From the NCBI RefSeq assembly GCF_014078525.1, contig NZ_MU078693.1, forward strand, positions 186,001 through 250,000: a stretch of 64,000 nucleotides of DNA, in the 5' to 3' direction. The position numbers and the translations under genes were made by a program. The number at the start of each line of letters is the position of its first letter. The stretch's first letter is position 1. The DNA comes from Nitrosopumilus sp. b3. GTDB taxonomy: Archaea; Thermoproteota; Nitrososphaeria; Nitrososphaerales; Nitrosopumilaceae. Below the pieces are notes generated by a model. It saw nothing but the letters and a program-made list of their open reading frames with translations, made no database searches and was not told where the DNA came from. Positions 8,912-16,701 of this stretch are shown piece by piece.

Positions 8912-9976
8912 ATGACAAAAAATCAAGATCGCATGCAATCACATACCATGGAATTACCTAGACAGATTGTAGTAGGGGAAAAAAATATCTCCGAATTTGG
9001 TGATTTTCTCCACAATCTTACGAAACCGAAGAAAGTATCTCTAATTTCAGGAATTCATGTAAAAAAAATTCTCAAAGAAAAAATTGAGAAATCATTGAAA
9101 TCAAAAAAAATTCAGTTCGTTTGGCATTTATCAAAAGATAATATGATTACGAGTCTAAATAAAATTGAAAAAGACGTCAAAAAAGATCATAGTGATATTG
9201 TAGCAGGGATTGGAGGAGGTCGTTCTGTTGATACTGCAAAAATGGTTTCTTTTAATTTGGATATACCGTTTGTGAGTGTGCCAACGGCAGCATCACATGA
9301 TGGAATGGCAAGTCCGTTTGTTTCAGTTAAAACAGACAAGCCACATTCAATTATAGCAAGTGCCCCCTTGGGAGTTTTTGTAGATATTGATATTATAAAA
9401 AAAGCCCCTACCAGATTACTTTCAAGTGGATGTGGAGATTTAATTGCAAATATTATTGCTGTAAAAGATTGGCAATTAGGTCATGAAAAAACTGGAGAGT
9501 ATTATGGTAGATATTCAGCAGATCTGGCTCTAATGAGTGCAAATATTGTAATGGAGAATTCAAGTAAATATGCCAAAAAAGGACTTGATGCAAGAGTGAT
9601 TGTAGAGGCTCTAATTAGTGCAGGGGTTGCATCATGTATAGCAGGAAGTAGCAGACCATGTTCTGGAGCAGAACATCTTTTTTCTCATGCATTAGACAAG
9701 ATTGCACCAGGAAAAGGATTGCATGGTGAAAAATGTGGATTAGGATCTATTTTGATTTCAAAACTTCAAGGTCAAGATTGGAAAAAAATTGTAAAGACTC
9801 TCAAAGACCTTGGTGCCCCAACAACTGCAAAACAGATTGGCTTAACAGAAGATCAAATTATTGATGCACTTGTAATTGCACAAGACTTGAGACCTGAAAG
9901 ATATACTATTCTAAAAGAGATAGAAATGACAGAAAGAAAGGCAATGAATCTTGCGAAAAGTACTAAAGTGATTTAA
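8912..9976 (+). CDS. egsA: sn-glycerol-1-phosphate dehydrogenase
   Basis: Makes G1P from dihydroxyacetone phosphate with NAD(P)H, the step that sets the archaeal stereochemistry of membrane lipids. The 354-aa protein shows the dinucleotide loop GGGRSVD (101-107), the family motif PTAASHDGMASP (124-135) and zinc-ligand histidines in GAEHLFSHALD and GLHGEKCGLG. Start ATG 8912 follows a TATA element by about 30 bp. The final four bases are shared with the convergent FKBP gene. Confidence 0.96.
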   Translation: MTKNQDRMQSHTMELPRQIVVGEKNISEFGDFLHNLTKPKKVSLISGIHVKKILKEKIEKSLKSKKIQFVWHLSKDNMITSLNKIEKDVKKDHSDIVAGIGGGRSVDTAKMVSFNLDIPFVSVPTAASHDGMASPFVSVKTDKPHSIIASAPLGVFVDIDIIKKAPTRLLSSGCGDLIANIIAVKDWQLGHEKTGEYYGRYSADLALMSANIVMENSSKYAKKGLDARVIVEALISAGVASCIAGSSRPCSGAEHLFSHALDKIAPGKGLHGEKCGLGSILISKLQGQDWKKIVKTLKDLGAPTTAKQIGLTEDQIIDALVIAQDLRPERYTILKEIEMTERKAMNLAKSTKVI

Positions 9977-10770
9977 GCGGTTTTTTGTTCGGGTGTTTTT
10001 TCAATGGTTTTTTCAGTGGTTTTTTCAGTGGTTTTTTCAGTGGTTTTTTCAGTGGTTTTTTCTACTTTCTTTTCCTGAGTTTGTTTGTTAACATGTGTTT
10101 CAACGAAATTCACTTTTTCTAATGTTGGAACAAATTTGAAAATATCTAATTGAATAAAGTGTTTCATTATTTGTAAACCATCAGCACGTAAAATTTCTTC
10201 AGGAATTGTGATGCTAGTTTCTTTATCTTTTAATTCAAATGAAATTTTTGTATCCTCAACAGGCAATCTATTTTTTAGAATTCCATCAATTTTGTCATTT
10301 GGAGAATCAAGTGATTTAATTACATTGACATCAAATAAGATAGTTTTTCCAGCATACCGATGGTTGTAATCTATTTGGACTCTACCAGAACCAATAAAGC
10401 GGATTATTCCTCTTTTATTATCAACTTCAATTGTGTCACCTACTGAAACTTTCTCTGCATCCTCACCTAGTTTTCTAAGTGGAATCATTCTAACTTTACC
10501 AGAGTCTCTTTCACCGAAACCTTTGTCTGGTGTTACTTCAACTGTGAGTTTATCTCCAACAGAAGTTTTTGCAAGTGCTTCATCCAATCCTTTTAAAACT
10601 GGATAAGAAACTTCACCAATTGAAACTAGTTTTGGTTGATACTTTACGTTTTGTTCATGGATAGAATGTTTTTTTGCATCCTCCTCGATAGTGGTATCAA
10701 AAATCTCTTCAGTATCTTTTACTTTAGCAGTATAATCGACTAGAATTAATGAACCTTTATCGAAAGTCAA
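9973..10770 (-). CDS. FKBP-type peptidyl-prolyl isomerase (SlyD-like) with TTEK-repeat tail
   Basis: 265 aa. N-terminal FKBP domain starts GSLILVDYTAKVKDTEEIFDTT and has KGLDEALAKTSVGDK, with an inserted-in-flap region (about 90-140; RIIRFIGSGRVQIDYNHRYAGK) typical of archaeal long FKBPs that act as folding helpers. A further C-terminal domain (about 155-235) follows, then a charged tail of TTEK repeats. The tail is probably disordered. The gene ends on the egsA stop. Start at 10770; a TATA-like TTAATATAAG lies just upstream. Confidence 0.88.
   Translation of the reverse strand: MTFDKGSLILVDYTAKVKDTEEIFDTTIEEDAKKHSIHEQNVKYQPKLVSIGEVSYPVLKGLDEALAKTSVGDKLTVEVTPDKGFGERDSGKVRMIPLRKLGEDAEKVSVGDTIEVDNKRGIIRFIGSGRVQIDYNHRYAGKTILFDVNVIKSLDSPNDKIDGILKNRLPVEDTKISFELKDKETSITIPEEILRADGLQIMKHFIQLDIFKFVPTLEKVNFVETHVNKQTQEKKVEKTTEKTTEKTTEKTTEKTIEKTPEQKTA
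9995..10064 (+). repeat. 12-bp tandem repeat encoding a TTEK tail
   Basis: The unit TTTTTTCAGTGG (plus strand) recurs in tandem, four near-identical copies plus a variant CAATGG copy, encoding TTEK/TIEK on the minus strand in the FKBP-type isomerase tail. The unit length is a multiple of three, so copy-number changes would keep the frame. Confidence 0.85.
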
Positions 10771-10811
10771 TGGGATCGTTCTCGAATTTCCTTATATTAA
10801 GTTAACAGGAT

Positions 10812-11957
10812 TTAGAGAGCTTTTAGTTTTTCTTCTGCAGTTTTGAGTCCTGCTTTAGCATCAACATCATATCCCATCATAGCTAAGGTGGATGAAATTG
10901 CAGAAATGGTTCTCATTACATGATACGGACTTACTTCTCCCATACATCCAACTCTGAATACTTTACCTTTAAGATTACCAAATCCACCAGCAACTAAAAC
11001 CTTGAATTTATCAGCAAGTGTATTTCTGAAAGTTTTGTCTTCTAGTCCATCCAAATAATTCAATGCAACAATTGAGATTGAACGATCTTCTTCTTTTGCA
11101 AATGGAGAAAGACCCATTGCACTTAGACCAGAGTATAATGCATCTGAACAAACTTTATGACGTTTAAAGACATTTTGTAATCCTTCTTCTAACATTATTG
11201 ATAATGCTTCCCTGTATGCATAAAGCAGTGGAAGTGCTGGTGTGAAAGGTGTATGTTTTTCCTCATCATAATATTTGAAATATCTGGCTAAATTGAAATA
11301 CATTGTAGGTGGTGGATTTTCCATCATGTATTTTTTGGCTTTAGCGCTAACAGAAATTGGTGAAATACCGGGTGGAGCAGCAATTGCTTTTTGTGCGCCA
11401 GTCATACATACATCAATATTCCATTTATCAACTGGTAGTTGAGCACCTCCAAGTAATGAAACAGAATCTACAACATAGAATGCATCATTTCTGGATGTCA
11501 AGTCAGATACTTTATCAAGATAATTGACCATGGTTCCTGTAGAAGTTTCATTGTGGACAACATAGAATGCTTTAACATCTTTATTGTTATCAAATGCTTC
11601 CTTTACTTGATCAAAAGTTGCATTTTCTCCTGGTGGAGTTTGAAGTTTAACAACATTAGCTCCTTGTCCTTCAATTAGCTGGGATAATCTATTACTAAAT
11701 TCTCCATTGACAGGTATGATGATTTTATCACCTTTTTTAACTAAATTTACAACGCCAGCTTCTACTGCACCGGTTCCAGATGCGGATAAAGCTACGATAT
11801 CATTTTGTGTTTCAAACACTTGTTGAGTTTTGTCTACTACATCAGTGTAGAGTTCAACAAAATCATCACTTCTGTGATTAATAATTGGTGCAAGCATAGC
11901 CCTCATCACTCGATTAGGTACATTTGTTGGACCAGGAAGCATTGAAAGATATTCCAT
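10812..11957 (-). CDS. Class V aminotransferase (alanine-glyoxylate / serine-pyruvate type)
   Basis: 381-aa PLP enzyme of the small-subunit hydrogenase-42-kDa/AGXT group. It begins LSMLPGPTNVPNRVM, has ALSASGTGAVEAGV for the phosphate-binding region, VVDSVSLLGG with the PLP-contacting Asp, and the Schiff-base Lys in TGAQKAIAAPPGIS. Likely transaminates serine or alanine with glyoxylate or pyruvate; the actual pair cannot be decided. A TATA-like ATTATAAATAA at about 11990-12000 precedes the start and overlaps the end of nadM. Confidence 0.88.
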   Translation of the reverse strand: MEYLSMLPGPTNVPNRVMRAMLAPIINHRSDDFVELYTDVVDKTQQVFETQNDIVALSASGTGAVEAGVVNLVKKGDKIIIPVNGEFSNRLSQLIEGQGANVVKLQTPPGENATFDQVKEAFDNNKDVKAFYVVHNETSTGTMVNYLDKVSDLTSRNDAFYVVDSVSLLGGAQLPVDKWNIDVCMTGAQKAIAAPPGISPISVSAKAKKYMMENPPPTMYFNLARYFKYYDEEKHTPFTPALPLLYAYREALSIMLEEGLQNVFKRHKVCSDALYSGLSAMGLSPFAKEEDRSISIVALNYLDGLEDKTFRNTLADKFKVLVAGGFGNLKGKVFRVGCMGEVSPYHVMRTISAISSTLAMMGYDVDAKAGLKTAEEKLKAL

Positions 11958-11997
11958 GTGTAATCTACAATCAATATCATATGGGGTTTATTTATAA

Positions 11998-12492
11998 TTA
12001 GAGATTTTTCAAACGCTCATTAGCACTAGTGTTAATCAAAAAATTTTTTGAACCTTCAGGAACAAGATGTTCCCATTTTTGATCGCTAGCAATTAGATCT
12101 CGTATATTGGTTCCAGATAATTCATCCCTCTTCAAAAATGGAATAGAAATAACTTGAACAGTTCTTTTTGAATACAGATGTTTTGTTAATTCATCATTTG
12201 AGAAAACTATATCGAATTTTGGTACAATAGAATCGATTTTTTCTATCCATTTTATATGATTGTCCAAATCAGGAATAAAATAAATTTCAATTCTATTTTT
12301 CATAGAGTCATCAATTGATGATAAAATCATTTCTTTACGTTCTTCAGCAGAAAATGGATTATTTTTTTCTGGAGACTTGTTTGAGCTACCTAAACCTAAC
12401 CATAATTTATCAACTTTAGATAGTGCAAACTGCAAAGCTTCAAGATGACCCAAGTGAAAGGGCTGAAATCTCCCTATTAACAATCCATTCAT
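11998..12492 (-). CDS. nadM: Nicotinamide-nucleotide adenylyltransferase (NadM)
   Basis: Adenylates NMN to NAD+. The archaeal NadM signature GLLIGRFQPFHLGHLEAL with the HxGH motif is at the N-terminus and the SxTxxR-type LSGTNIRDLI is near the C-terminus; GSSNKSPEKNNPFSAEER is also typical. I place the start at ATG 12492 because the motif must begin within a few residues; the frame remains open to 12531 but that hydrophobic extension (MILFLHWYFLHFC) is unlikely. Length 164 aa fits the family. Confidence 0.93.
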   Translation of the reverse strand: MNGLLIGRFQPFHLGHLEALQFALSKVDKLWLGLGSSNKSPEKNNPFSAEERKEMILSSIDDSMKNRIEIYFIPDLDNHIKWIEKIDSIVPKFDIVFSNDELTKHLYSKRTVQVISIPFLKRDELSGTNIRDLIASDQKWEHLVPEGSKNFLINTSANERLKNL

Positions 12493-12555
12493 ACAAAAAT
12501 GTAGAAAATACCAGTGTAAAAAAAGTATCATAAAGAGTATTGAATGTAAAAATTT

Positions 12556-13581
12556 GTGGATTTTTTAAAAATTAATGGTGGTCATGGAGAAGGAGGAGGT
12601 CAAATCATTCGTTCAGCAATTGCACTTGCATGTATTACAAAACAATCAATTCATTTAGAAAACATAAGAAAAAATAGAAAAGTTTCTGGATTAAGACCAC
12701 AACATCTAACATCTATTAGAATTCTTCAAAAAATTTCAAATGCAAAAGTGATTGGTGCGGGGATTGGTTCTACAGAATTAAAATTTATTCCAGGAGACAT
12801 TGATAGTTTAGAATTAAGTGAAGATGTTGGAACTGCTGGAAGTATATCTTTAATTTTACAAGTTTTAATTCCAGTAGTTGCAATTGCTCAAAAAAAACTA
12901 AGTTTAACAATTAAGGGTGGAACGGATGTTCTCTGGAGTCCTTGCATTGATTATACACAGTATGTTCTAAAAGAAGCATTTTCTAGAATGGGAATAAAAT
13001 TTTCTCTAGAATTAATTAAACGTGGTTACTATCCAAAGGGAGGTGGAGAAATAAAATTACAGGTTTTTCCTTCGAAACTAAAATTAACATCATTTGCAAA
13101 AAGGAAAACAAATAATGTAAAAATAATTTGTACATTTTCAAAAATTGCAATTGAAATAATTGAAAGAGAAATTCAGCAAATGAAAAATAAATTTACCAAT
13201 GAAGGTTTTAAAGTTGAAGTAGAAATTACCAATCAAGAAGCTATGGATTCTGGAGCATCTCTATTAATTTACAGCATTGATGAGAACTCTATAATCGGAG
13301 TTGATTGTTTATTTGATAAAAAAACGCAAAGGTTTGATTTGAATTTTGAGAAATTTATTAAAAAAACACAAGGAATAGATACGAATTTAGCTGATATGCT
13401 TGTAGTTCCTGCAAGTTTATGCCCTGGAAGAACAACATTTTTGGTAAAAGAAATCACAAAACATCTAGAAACAAATTTGTTTGTAACATCAAAAATTACA
13501 GGATGTAAATATGGAATTGGAAAATTAGACAATGGCTTTGAAGTGATAATTGAGGGAGTTTCAAACTCCAGCATCAAGTAA
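12556..13581 (+). CDS. rtcA: RNA 3'-terminal phosphate cyclase (RtcA)
   Basis: Uses ATP to turn RNA 3'-phosphates into 2',3'-cyclic phosphates via a His-AMP intermediate. The family motifs GHGEGGGQIIRSAIALA (N-terminus), GLRPQHL, EDVGTAGSISLILQ, KRGYYPKGGGEI and a C-terminal CPGRTTFLVKEITKHL are present; length 341 aa is standard. The start is GTG 12556. The region between the nadM ATG and here is short and divergent. The 3' end overlaps the convergent membrane-protein gene by 21 bp. Confidence 0.95.
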   Translation: MDFLKINGGHGEGGGQIIRSAIALACITKQSIHLENIRKNRKVSGLRPQHLTSIRILQKISNAKVIGAGIGSTELKFIPGDIDSLELSEDVGTAGSISLILQVLIPVVAIAQKKLSLTIKGGTDVLWSPCIDYTQYVLKEAFSRMGIKFSLELIKRGYYPKGGGEIKLQVFPSKLKLTSFAKRKTNNVKIICTFSKIAIEIIEREIQQMKNKFTNEGFKVEVEITNQEAMDSGASLLIYSIDENSIIGVDCLFDKKTQRFDLNFEKFIKKTQGIDTNLADMLVVPASLCPGRTTFLVKEITKHLETNLFVTSKITGCKYGIGKLDNGFEVIIEGVSNSSIK

Positions 13582-14058
13582 AGATGCAAAAAATAAAATT
13601 GCAATTGACAAAACGACGGTAATTTCTCCAAGAATAATGATCTTTTTTCTTAATTTTTGAATTTGGGGTTCTGACATTTGGTTTGACATAATTTTTTCTT
13701 CAACATCTTTACGAATTACCCTTACATGTATTGCATATGTAACAACTAACCCAACAACAAGAATAATTTTGATTATTAGGAATGTCCCATAGCTTGTAGC
13801 TACAAGTAGCTCAGGTTTACCAAGCAACATATGTGAACTGTATAATCCCGTAGCCATCAAAATTATTAATGATGGAACAGCAACTTTGTTGAATCTTCTT
13901 CCAACACGAATCATAATTTGCATTCTTTCTTCTATTGAATTTGTCATTGTTTTGAGAAGTGGAGAGAAAACAATTCCAATGAAAAGTGAACCTCCTACCC
14001 ATATTGCAGCTGAAACAAGATGAATCCATGTTAGAATTGCTTGTTCTAGTGCTGTCAT
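13561..14058 (-). CDS. CopD-like four-helix membrane protein
   Basis: 165 aa with four predicted membrane helices (about 10-35, 55-75, 83-107, 138-160). The N-terminal LTWIHLVSAAIWVGGSLFIG with conserved His and Trp is typical of the CopD/PcoD copper-transport and related heme-binding membrane families. A copper role would suit a copper-rich ammonia oxidiser but is inference. The last 21 bp overlap rtcA on the opposite strand. Confidence 0.7.
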   Translation of the reverse strand: MTALEQAILTWIHLVSAAIWVGGSLFIGIVFSPLLKTMTNSIEERMQIMIRVGRRFNKVAVPSLIILMATGLYSSHMLLGKPELLVATSYGTFLIIKIILVVGLVVTYAIHVRVIRKDVEEKIMSNQMSEPQIQKLRKKIIILGEITVVLSIAILFFASLLDAGV

Positions 14059-14139
14059 AGATAATGATATCTTTGATTAAATATTATGTATTTGGATCTT
14101 GACAACGTTTTTTAGTTGTACATAGTCTGTTACGTTGGA

Positions 14140-14634
14140 ATGGCACTTCAAAGCAAGATGACAGTTTATGCAGCAGTAGCTGGTGTTTTCGCATTAATGG
14201 GAGGAATTGTTTTCTATGCTAGTCTTGATAATGATGAACTCAATCAAGTTGAGATAGAATTAACCAATGTTGAATTAATTGATGTAAATGAAATAAATAA
14301 TCAAGCAAAGTTCAGTGTTACTTTTCTAATAAAAAACCCCAGTGATAAGACATTCACAGTTTCAGTTATAGAATACAATCTTTATGGAGATGGAACTTTA
14401 CTGGGTTCAGGGTTATATTCAACAGCAGATATTTCTTTACCTGGAAGAGCTTTGTTTAGTTCAGGTGCTGAAATTCCTTTGAAAAACATATTTCTTCTAA
14501 GTAAAGGAGATATTAATTCAGAAATATATCAAGCAATGATAGATAATAAAATCACAAGTTTTAGTGCCGATGGAACTATCATTACTCAATCTTCGTGGAG
14601 TGAAGCAGAAAATGAATTTCAGACTGGTTATTAA
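14140..14634 (+). CDS. Membrane-anchored LEA14-like protein
   Basis: 164 aa from ATG 14140 (the frame opens at TTG 14116). One N-terminal transmembrane or signal helix (about 8-25, TVYAAVAGVFALMGGIVFYA) precedes a beta-rich domain containing QAKFSVTFLIKNPSDKTFTV and later SLPGRALFSSGAEIPL, the pattern of LEA14/WHy domains. Likely exposed on the outer face. Function unknown. The 20 kb region holds another secreted protein (20093) with the same type of domain. Confidence 0.65.
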   Translation: MALQSKMTVYAAVAGVFALMGGIVFYASLDNDELNQVEIELTNVELIDVNEINNQAKFSVTFLIKNPSDKTFTVSVIEYNLYGDGTLLGSGLYSTADISLPGRALFSSGAEIPLKNIFLLSKGDINSEIYQAMIDNKITSFSADGTIITQSSWSEAENEFQTGY

Positions 14635-14637
14635 AAG

Positions 14638-14711
14638 TGGGCCGAGTGAGATTCGAACTCACGATCACCGCCGTGTCGAGGCGGTATCCTAACCAGCTAG
14701 ACTACCGGCCC
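14638..14711 (-). tRNA. tRNA-Val (GAC)
   Basis: Read on the minus strand the cloverleaf is complete: acceptor GGGCCGG/TCGGCCC, D stem GTCT/GGAT, anticodon stem CCGCC/GGCGG, T stem GTGAG/CTCAC with TTCGAAT loop, discriminator A and no encoded CCA. The 7-nt loop TCGACAC places GAC at 34-36, the Val anticodon. Position 33 is C instead of the near-universal U. It lies 3 bp beyond the convergent LEA14-like gene. Confidence 0.92.
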
Positions 14712-14778
14712 ATTGAAGTACAAAACTAAAGATTGACATTATTAACGTTTAACAAAAGAAGAATGAAGGAGAAATACA

Positions 14779-15489
14779 TTGACAGATGATTTTACTGAAG
14801 AGGAAAAACTAGGCTTCTATAAGGCAATTTATTCAAGAAGAGATGTTAGATCTCACTTTACCTCTAAACCCATTGAAGATGAGATTTTATCAAAAATTCT
14901 TCATGCTGCGCATCATGCACCATCTGTTGGATTTTCACAGCCATGGAATTTTATTTTAATTAAAAATAATCAAACAAAAAAGAAGATAAAAGAATCTTTT
15001 CAGGAAGAAAAAAAACGCTCGTCACAATTAATTGATGAACCAAAAAGATCAAAGTATCTTTCATTCAAGTTAGAAGGAATTTCAGAAGCTCCAGTAAATG
15101 TATGTGTAACATATGATCCTACAAAATTTGGTCCATTTGTGATAGGCAGATCAAGTATTCCTGAAGCAGGTCTATACAGTGTTTGCTGTGCAATTCAAAA
15201 TTTATGGTTATCAGCAAGAACAGAAGGTGTTGGTCTTGGATGGGTAAGTATTTTATCAAATGAAGTATTAAAAGAAGTTCTAGAATTGCCTGAGCATGTT
15301 ATTCCTGTTGCTTACTTGTGTTTAGGATATGTTGATGAATTTGCTGAAAAACCAGATCTTGAAGCTGCTGGATGGCTACCAAGACTTGAATTGAAAGATG
15401 TAGTTTATTTTGAAAAATGGAATGAAAAAGAAAACAAAGACTGGATGAGTATTAAGAAAATGATAAATGAAAATCTCGATTACGCTTAA
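14779..15489 (+). CDS. bluB: 5,6-dimethylbenzimidazole synthase (BluB)
   Basis: Oxygen-dependent nitroreductase-fold enzyme that fragments reduced FMN to dimethylbenzimidazole, the lower ligand of cobalamin. The diagnostic motif SRRDVRSHFTSKPI and HAAHHAPSVGFSQPWNFILI (about 15-60) match BluB closely and differ from ordinary nitroreductases. Length 236 aa is slightly longer than bacterial BluB. The start is TTG 14779, preceded by GGAGA. A run of eight T at 15503-15510 follows. Supports endogenous cobalamin synthesis together with cobJ at 25.6 kb. Confidence 0.93.
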   Translation: MTDDFTEEEKLGFYKAIYSRRDVRSHFTSKPIEDEILSKILHAAHHAPSVGFSQPWNFILIKNNQTKKKIKESFQEEKKRSSQLIDEPKRSKYLSFKLEGISEAPVNVCVTYDPTKFGPFVIGRSSIPEAGLYSVCCAIQNLWLSARTEGVGLGWVSILSNEVLKEVLELPEHVIPVAYLCLGYVDEFAEKPDLEAAGWLPRLELKDVVYFEKWNEKENKDWMSIKKMINENLDYA

Positions 15490-15502
15490 ATAATTAAGAG
15501 TA

Positions 15503-15510
15503 TTTTTTTT
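15503..15510 (+). terminator. T-tract terminator after bluB
   Basis: Eight consecutive T follow the bluB stop by 13 bp and end 3 bp before the tRNA-Arg gene, matching the oligo-U signal used for archaeal termination. Confidence 0.5.
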
Positions 15511-15513
15511 GCT

Positions 15514-15606
15514 GGGCTTGTGGCGCAGAGTCATTTTGACGCGCAACATGGATAGCGCAGTAGCCTCCTAAGTTACAGGTCGAGGGATCGAAGCCCTCCA
15601 AGCCCG
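15514..15606 (+). tRNA. tRNA-Arg (CCT) with an 18-nt D-loop intron
   Basis: Exon 1 is 15514-15528, intron 15529-15546, exon 2 15547-15606. Joined exons give a 75-nt tRNA: acceptor GGGCTTG/CAAGCCC, D arm GCGC-AGCATGGATA-GCGC, anticodon stem GTAGC/GTTAC with loop CTCCTAA (anticodon CCT), T stem GAGGG/CCCTC and discriminator G. The intron sits between nucleotides 15 and 16. A bulge-helix-bulge is visible: helix GCGC (15523-15526) with GCGC (15541-15544), bulges AGA and AAC, inner hairpin GTCA-TTT-TGAC. The T-loop ATCGAAG departs from TTCRANY at position 54. No CCA is encoded. Confidence 0.9.
15529..15546 (+). other. tRNA-Arg intron (non-canonical position)
   Basis: Predicted from splice-endonuclease geometry: cuts AG^A after 15528 and AA^C after 15546, each after the second base of a 3-nt bulge. 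Its 3' half contains a copy of the D-stem strand GCGC, which competes with the true D-stem partner at 15555-15558 until the intron is removed. Confidence 0.8.
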
Positions 15607-15626
15607 TTAATTTTAAAATTTTTTGA

Positions 15627-15636
15627 AACTTAAATA
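15627..15636 (+). promoter_or_regulatory. TATA-like element of the FMN reductase gene
   Basis: ACTTAAATAC lies about 25-30 bp before the ATG at 15658, the distance expected for a leaderless archaeal transcript. The T-rich stretch before it (15608-15623) may end the tRNA-Arg transcript. Confidence 0.5.
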
Positions 15637-15657
15637 CAAAAACAAATTGCTTGATAC

Positions 15658-16188
15658 ATGAAAGTTATAGTTATTTCAGGTAGCCCAAGAAAAAATGCCA
15701 ATACGCAAATTATTATGAAATATGTTTACGAGTATGCAAAATCAAAAAATCAAGATACAAAATTGATTAATCTATCAGAAGGCCAAATAGAATGCTATAA
15801 GGGACCAGATGAACAGTATAATGAGCCCACAAAGACTGCAGCAAATGACATTATGGATGCAGATGTGTGGTTGATTGGTTCACCAATCTACAATTCATTT
15901 TTTAGTTCATCATTAAAAAATCTGTTTGAGTACATTAATTATAAAAAAACTGCCGGAAAGGTTGCTGGAATAACAATTTTGGCTTCTGGAAATATTGGTT
16001 TTGTTAACGTACAGAATTTAATCACTCAATTATTATCATATTTTAGAGTAATAGCAAATCCAAAGGCAGTATTTTTAACCACAGAATCGATTAATGAAAA
16101 CGCTGTATCAGATGAAGATGCACAAAATAGATTAAAAGAAATGGTAGATGAAACTTTAGAGATTGCCTCTAAATTACATCTAGATTAA
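15658..16188 (+). CDS. NADPH-dependent FMN reductase / flavodoxin-like oxidoreductase
   Basis: 176-aa flavodoxin fold. The FMN-phosphate loop SGSPRKNANTQII is at residues 7-19 and the flavin-contacting GSPIYNSFFSSSLKNLFEYI at about 80-100. Such proteins reduce FMN, quinones or azo compounds with NAD(P)H. It is a plausible source of reduced FMN for the neighbouring BluB, though the intervening tRNA and separate promoter show separate transcription. Substrate not determinable. Confidence 0.85.
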   Translation: MKVIVISGSPRKNANTQIIMKYVYEYAKSKNQDTKLINLSEGQIECYKGPDEQYNEPTKTAANDIMDADVWLIGSPIYNSFFSSSLKNLFEYINYKKTAGKVAGITILASGNIGFVNVQNLITQLLSYFRVIANPKAVFLTTESINENAVSDEDAQNRLKEMVDETLEIASKLHLD

Positions 16189-16570
16189 TTTTTTCACATA
16201 GTAATTTTTTTAGTAAAAAAATAATGTTGAATTACTATATGAACATAATATTTTAAATTTTTTTGAGAATAGATTTATGAAAACAGTCTAAATTGTAAAT
16301 TAAATATTAATGTGATTTGAATTATGGGAAATTAATAATACTTGTATTGATCTCTTTAGAAAAAAATGAGAAATTAATTCTAACAAGGAATTTTTTAAAT
16401 CTAAATTAATTTTATTATTAGTCATATGTGCATTCTACCAATAATTATTTAGAAATTTTAAGGAATAATTTTACTATGATAAAATTTGTGATAGTAGATT
16501 TTTGTGATCTAATTTAGTGAATTTACTCAAAATTGGAAGAATCAAATACTAACATTACTTTTCATAATTA
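16189..16570. other. AT-rich intergenic region without recognisable gene
   Basis: A 382-bp stretch that is extremely AT-rich, with T-runs just after the reductase stop (16189-16215) that can terminate it. I see no tRNA fold, no conserved RNA signature, no good ORF and no clear repeat. It probably carries the promoter of the small zinc-ribbon ORF at its right end. Confidence 0.5.
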
Positions 16571-16690
16571 GTGAGTGTAAAAAAAGATCCAACTGAATTA
16601 TGTTCTTGCAAATGTCATTTTGGAGGTGCAGTTAGTTGTCCTGGTTGTAAGGAAAATCACGGTATAGAATGCTCACATTGCAAAAAGTAG
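16571..16690 (+). CDS. Cys-rich microprotein, 39 aa (zinc-ribbon-like)
   Basis: GTG 16571 to TAG 16688-16690. The product contains CSCKC, then CPGC and CSHC with a His between (LCSCKCHFGG...SCPGCKENHGIECSHCKK). Two CxxC knuckles plus an N-terminal CxC pair could bind one or two zinc ions. Cysteine density in an otherwise AT-rich region argues against chance. No family recognised; it ends 11 bp from the convergent membrane protein. Confidence 0.6.
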   Translation: MSVKKDPTELCSCKCHFGGAVSCPGCKENHGIECSHCKK

Positions 16691-16701
16691 ACTAAAATGA
16701 A

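Noticed and set aside
10000-10063. CRISPR-like repeat array
   Set aside because: The repeats are contiguous 12-bp units coding TTEK inside a protein tail, with no spacers.
11998-12531. Longer NadM starting at 12531 with a hydrophobic extension
   Set aside because: The nucleotidyltransferase motif must start within a few residues of Met; ATG 12492 fits, and the extension lies in the rtcA-facing promoter region.
16189-16570. Possible SRP or RNase P RNA gene in the AT-rich gap
   Set aside because: Those RNAs are GC-rich with conserved cores, and nothing of the kind or a stable fold is visible.
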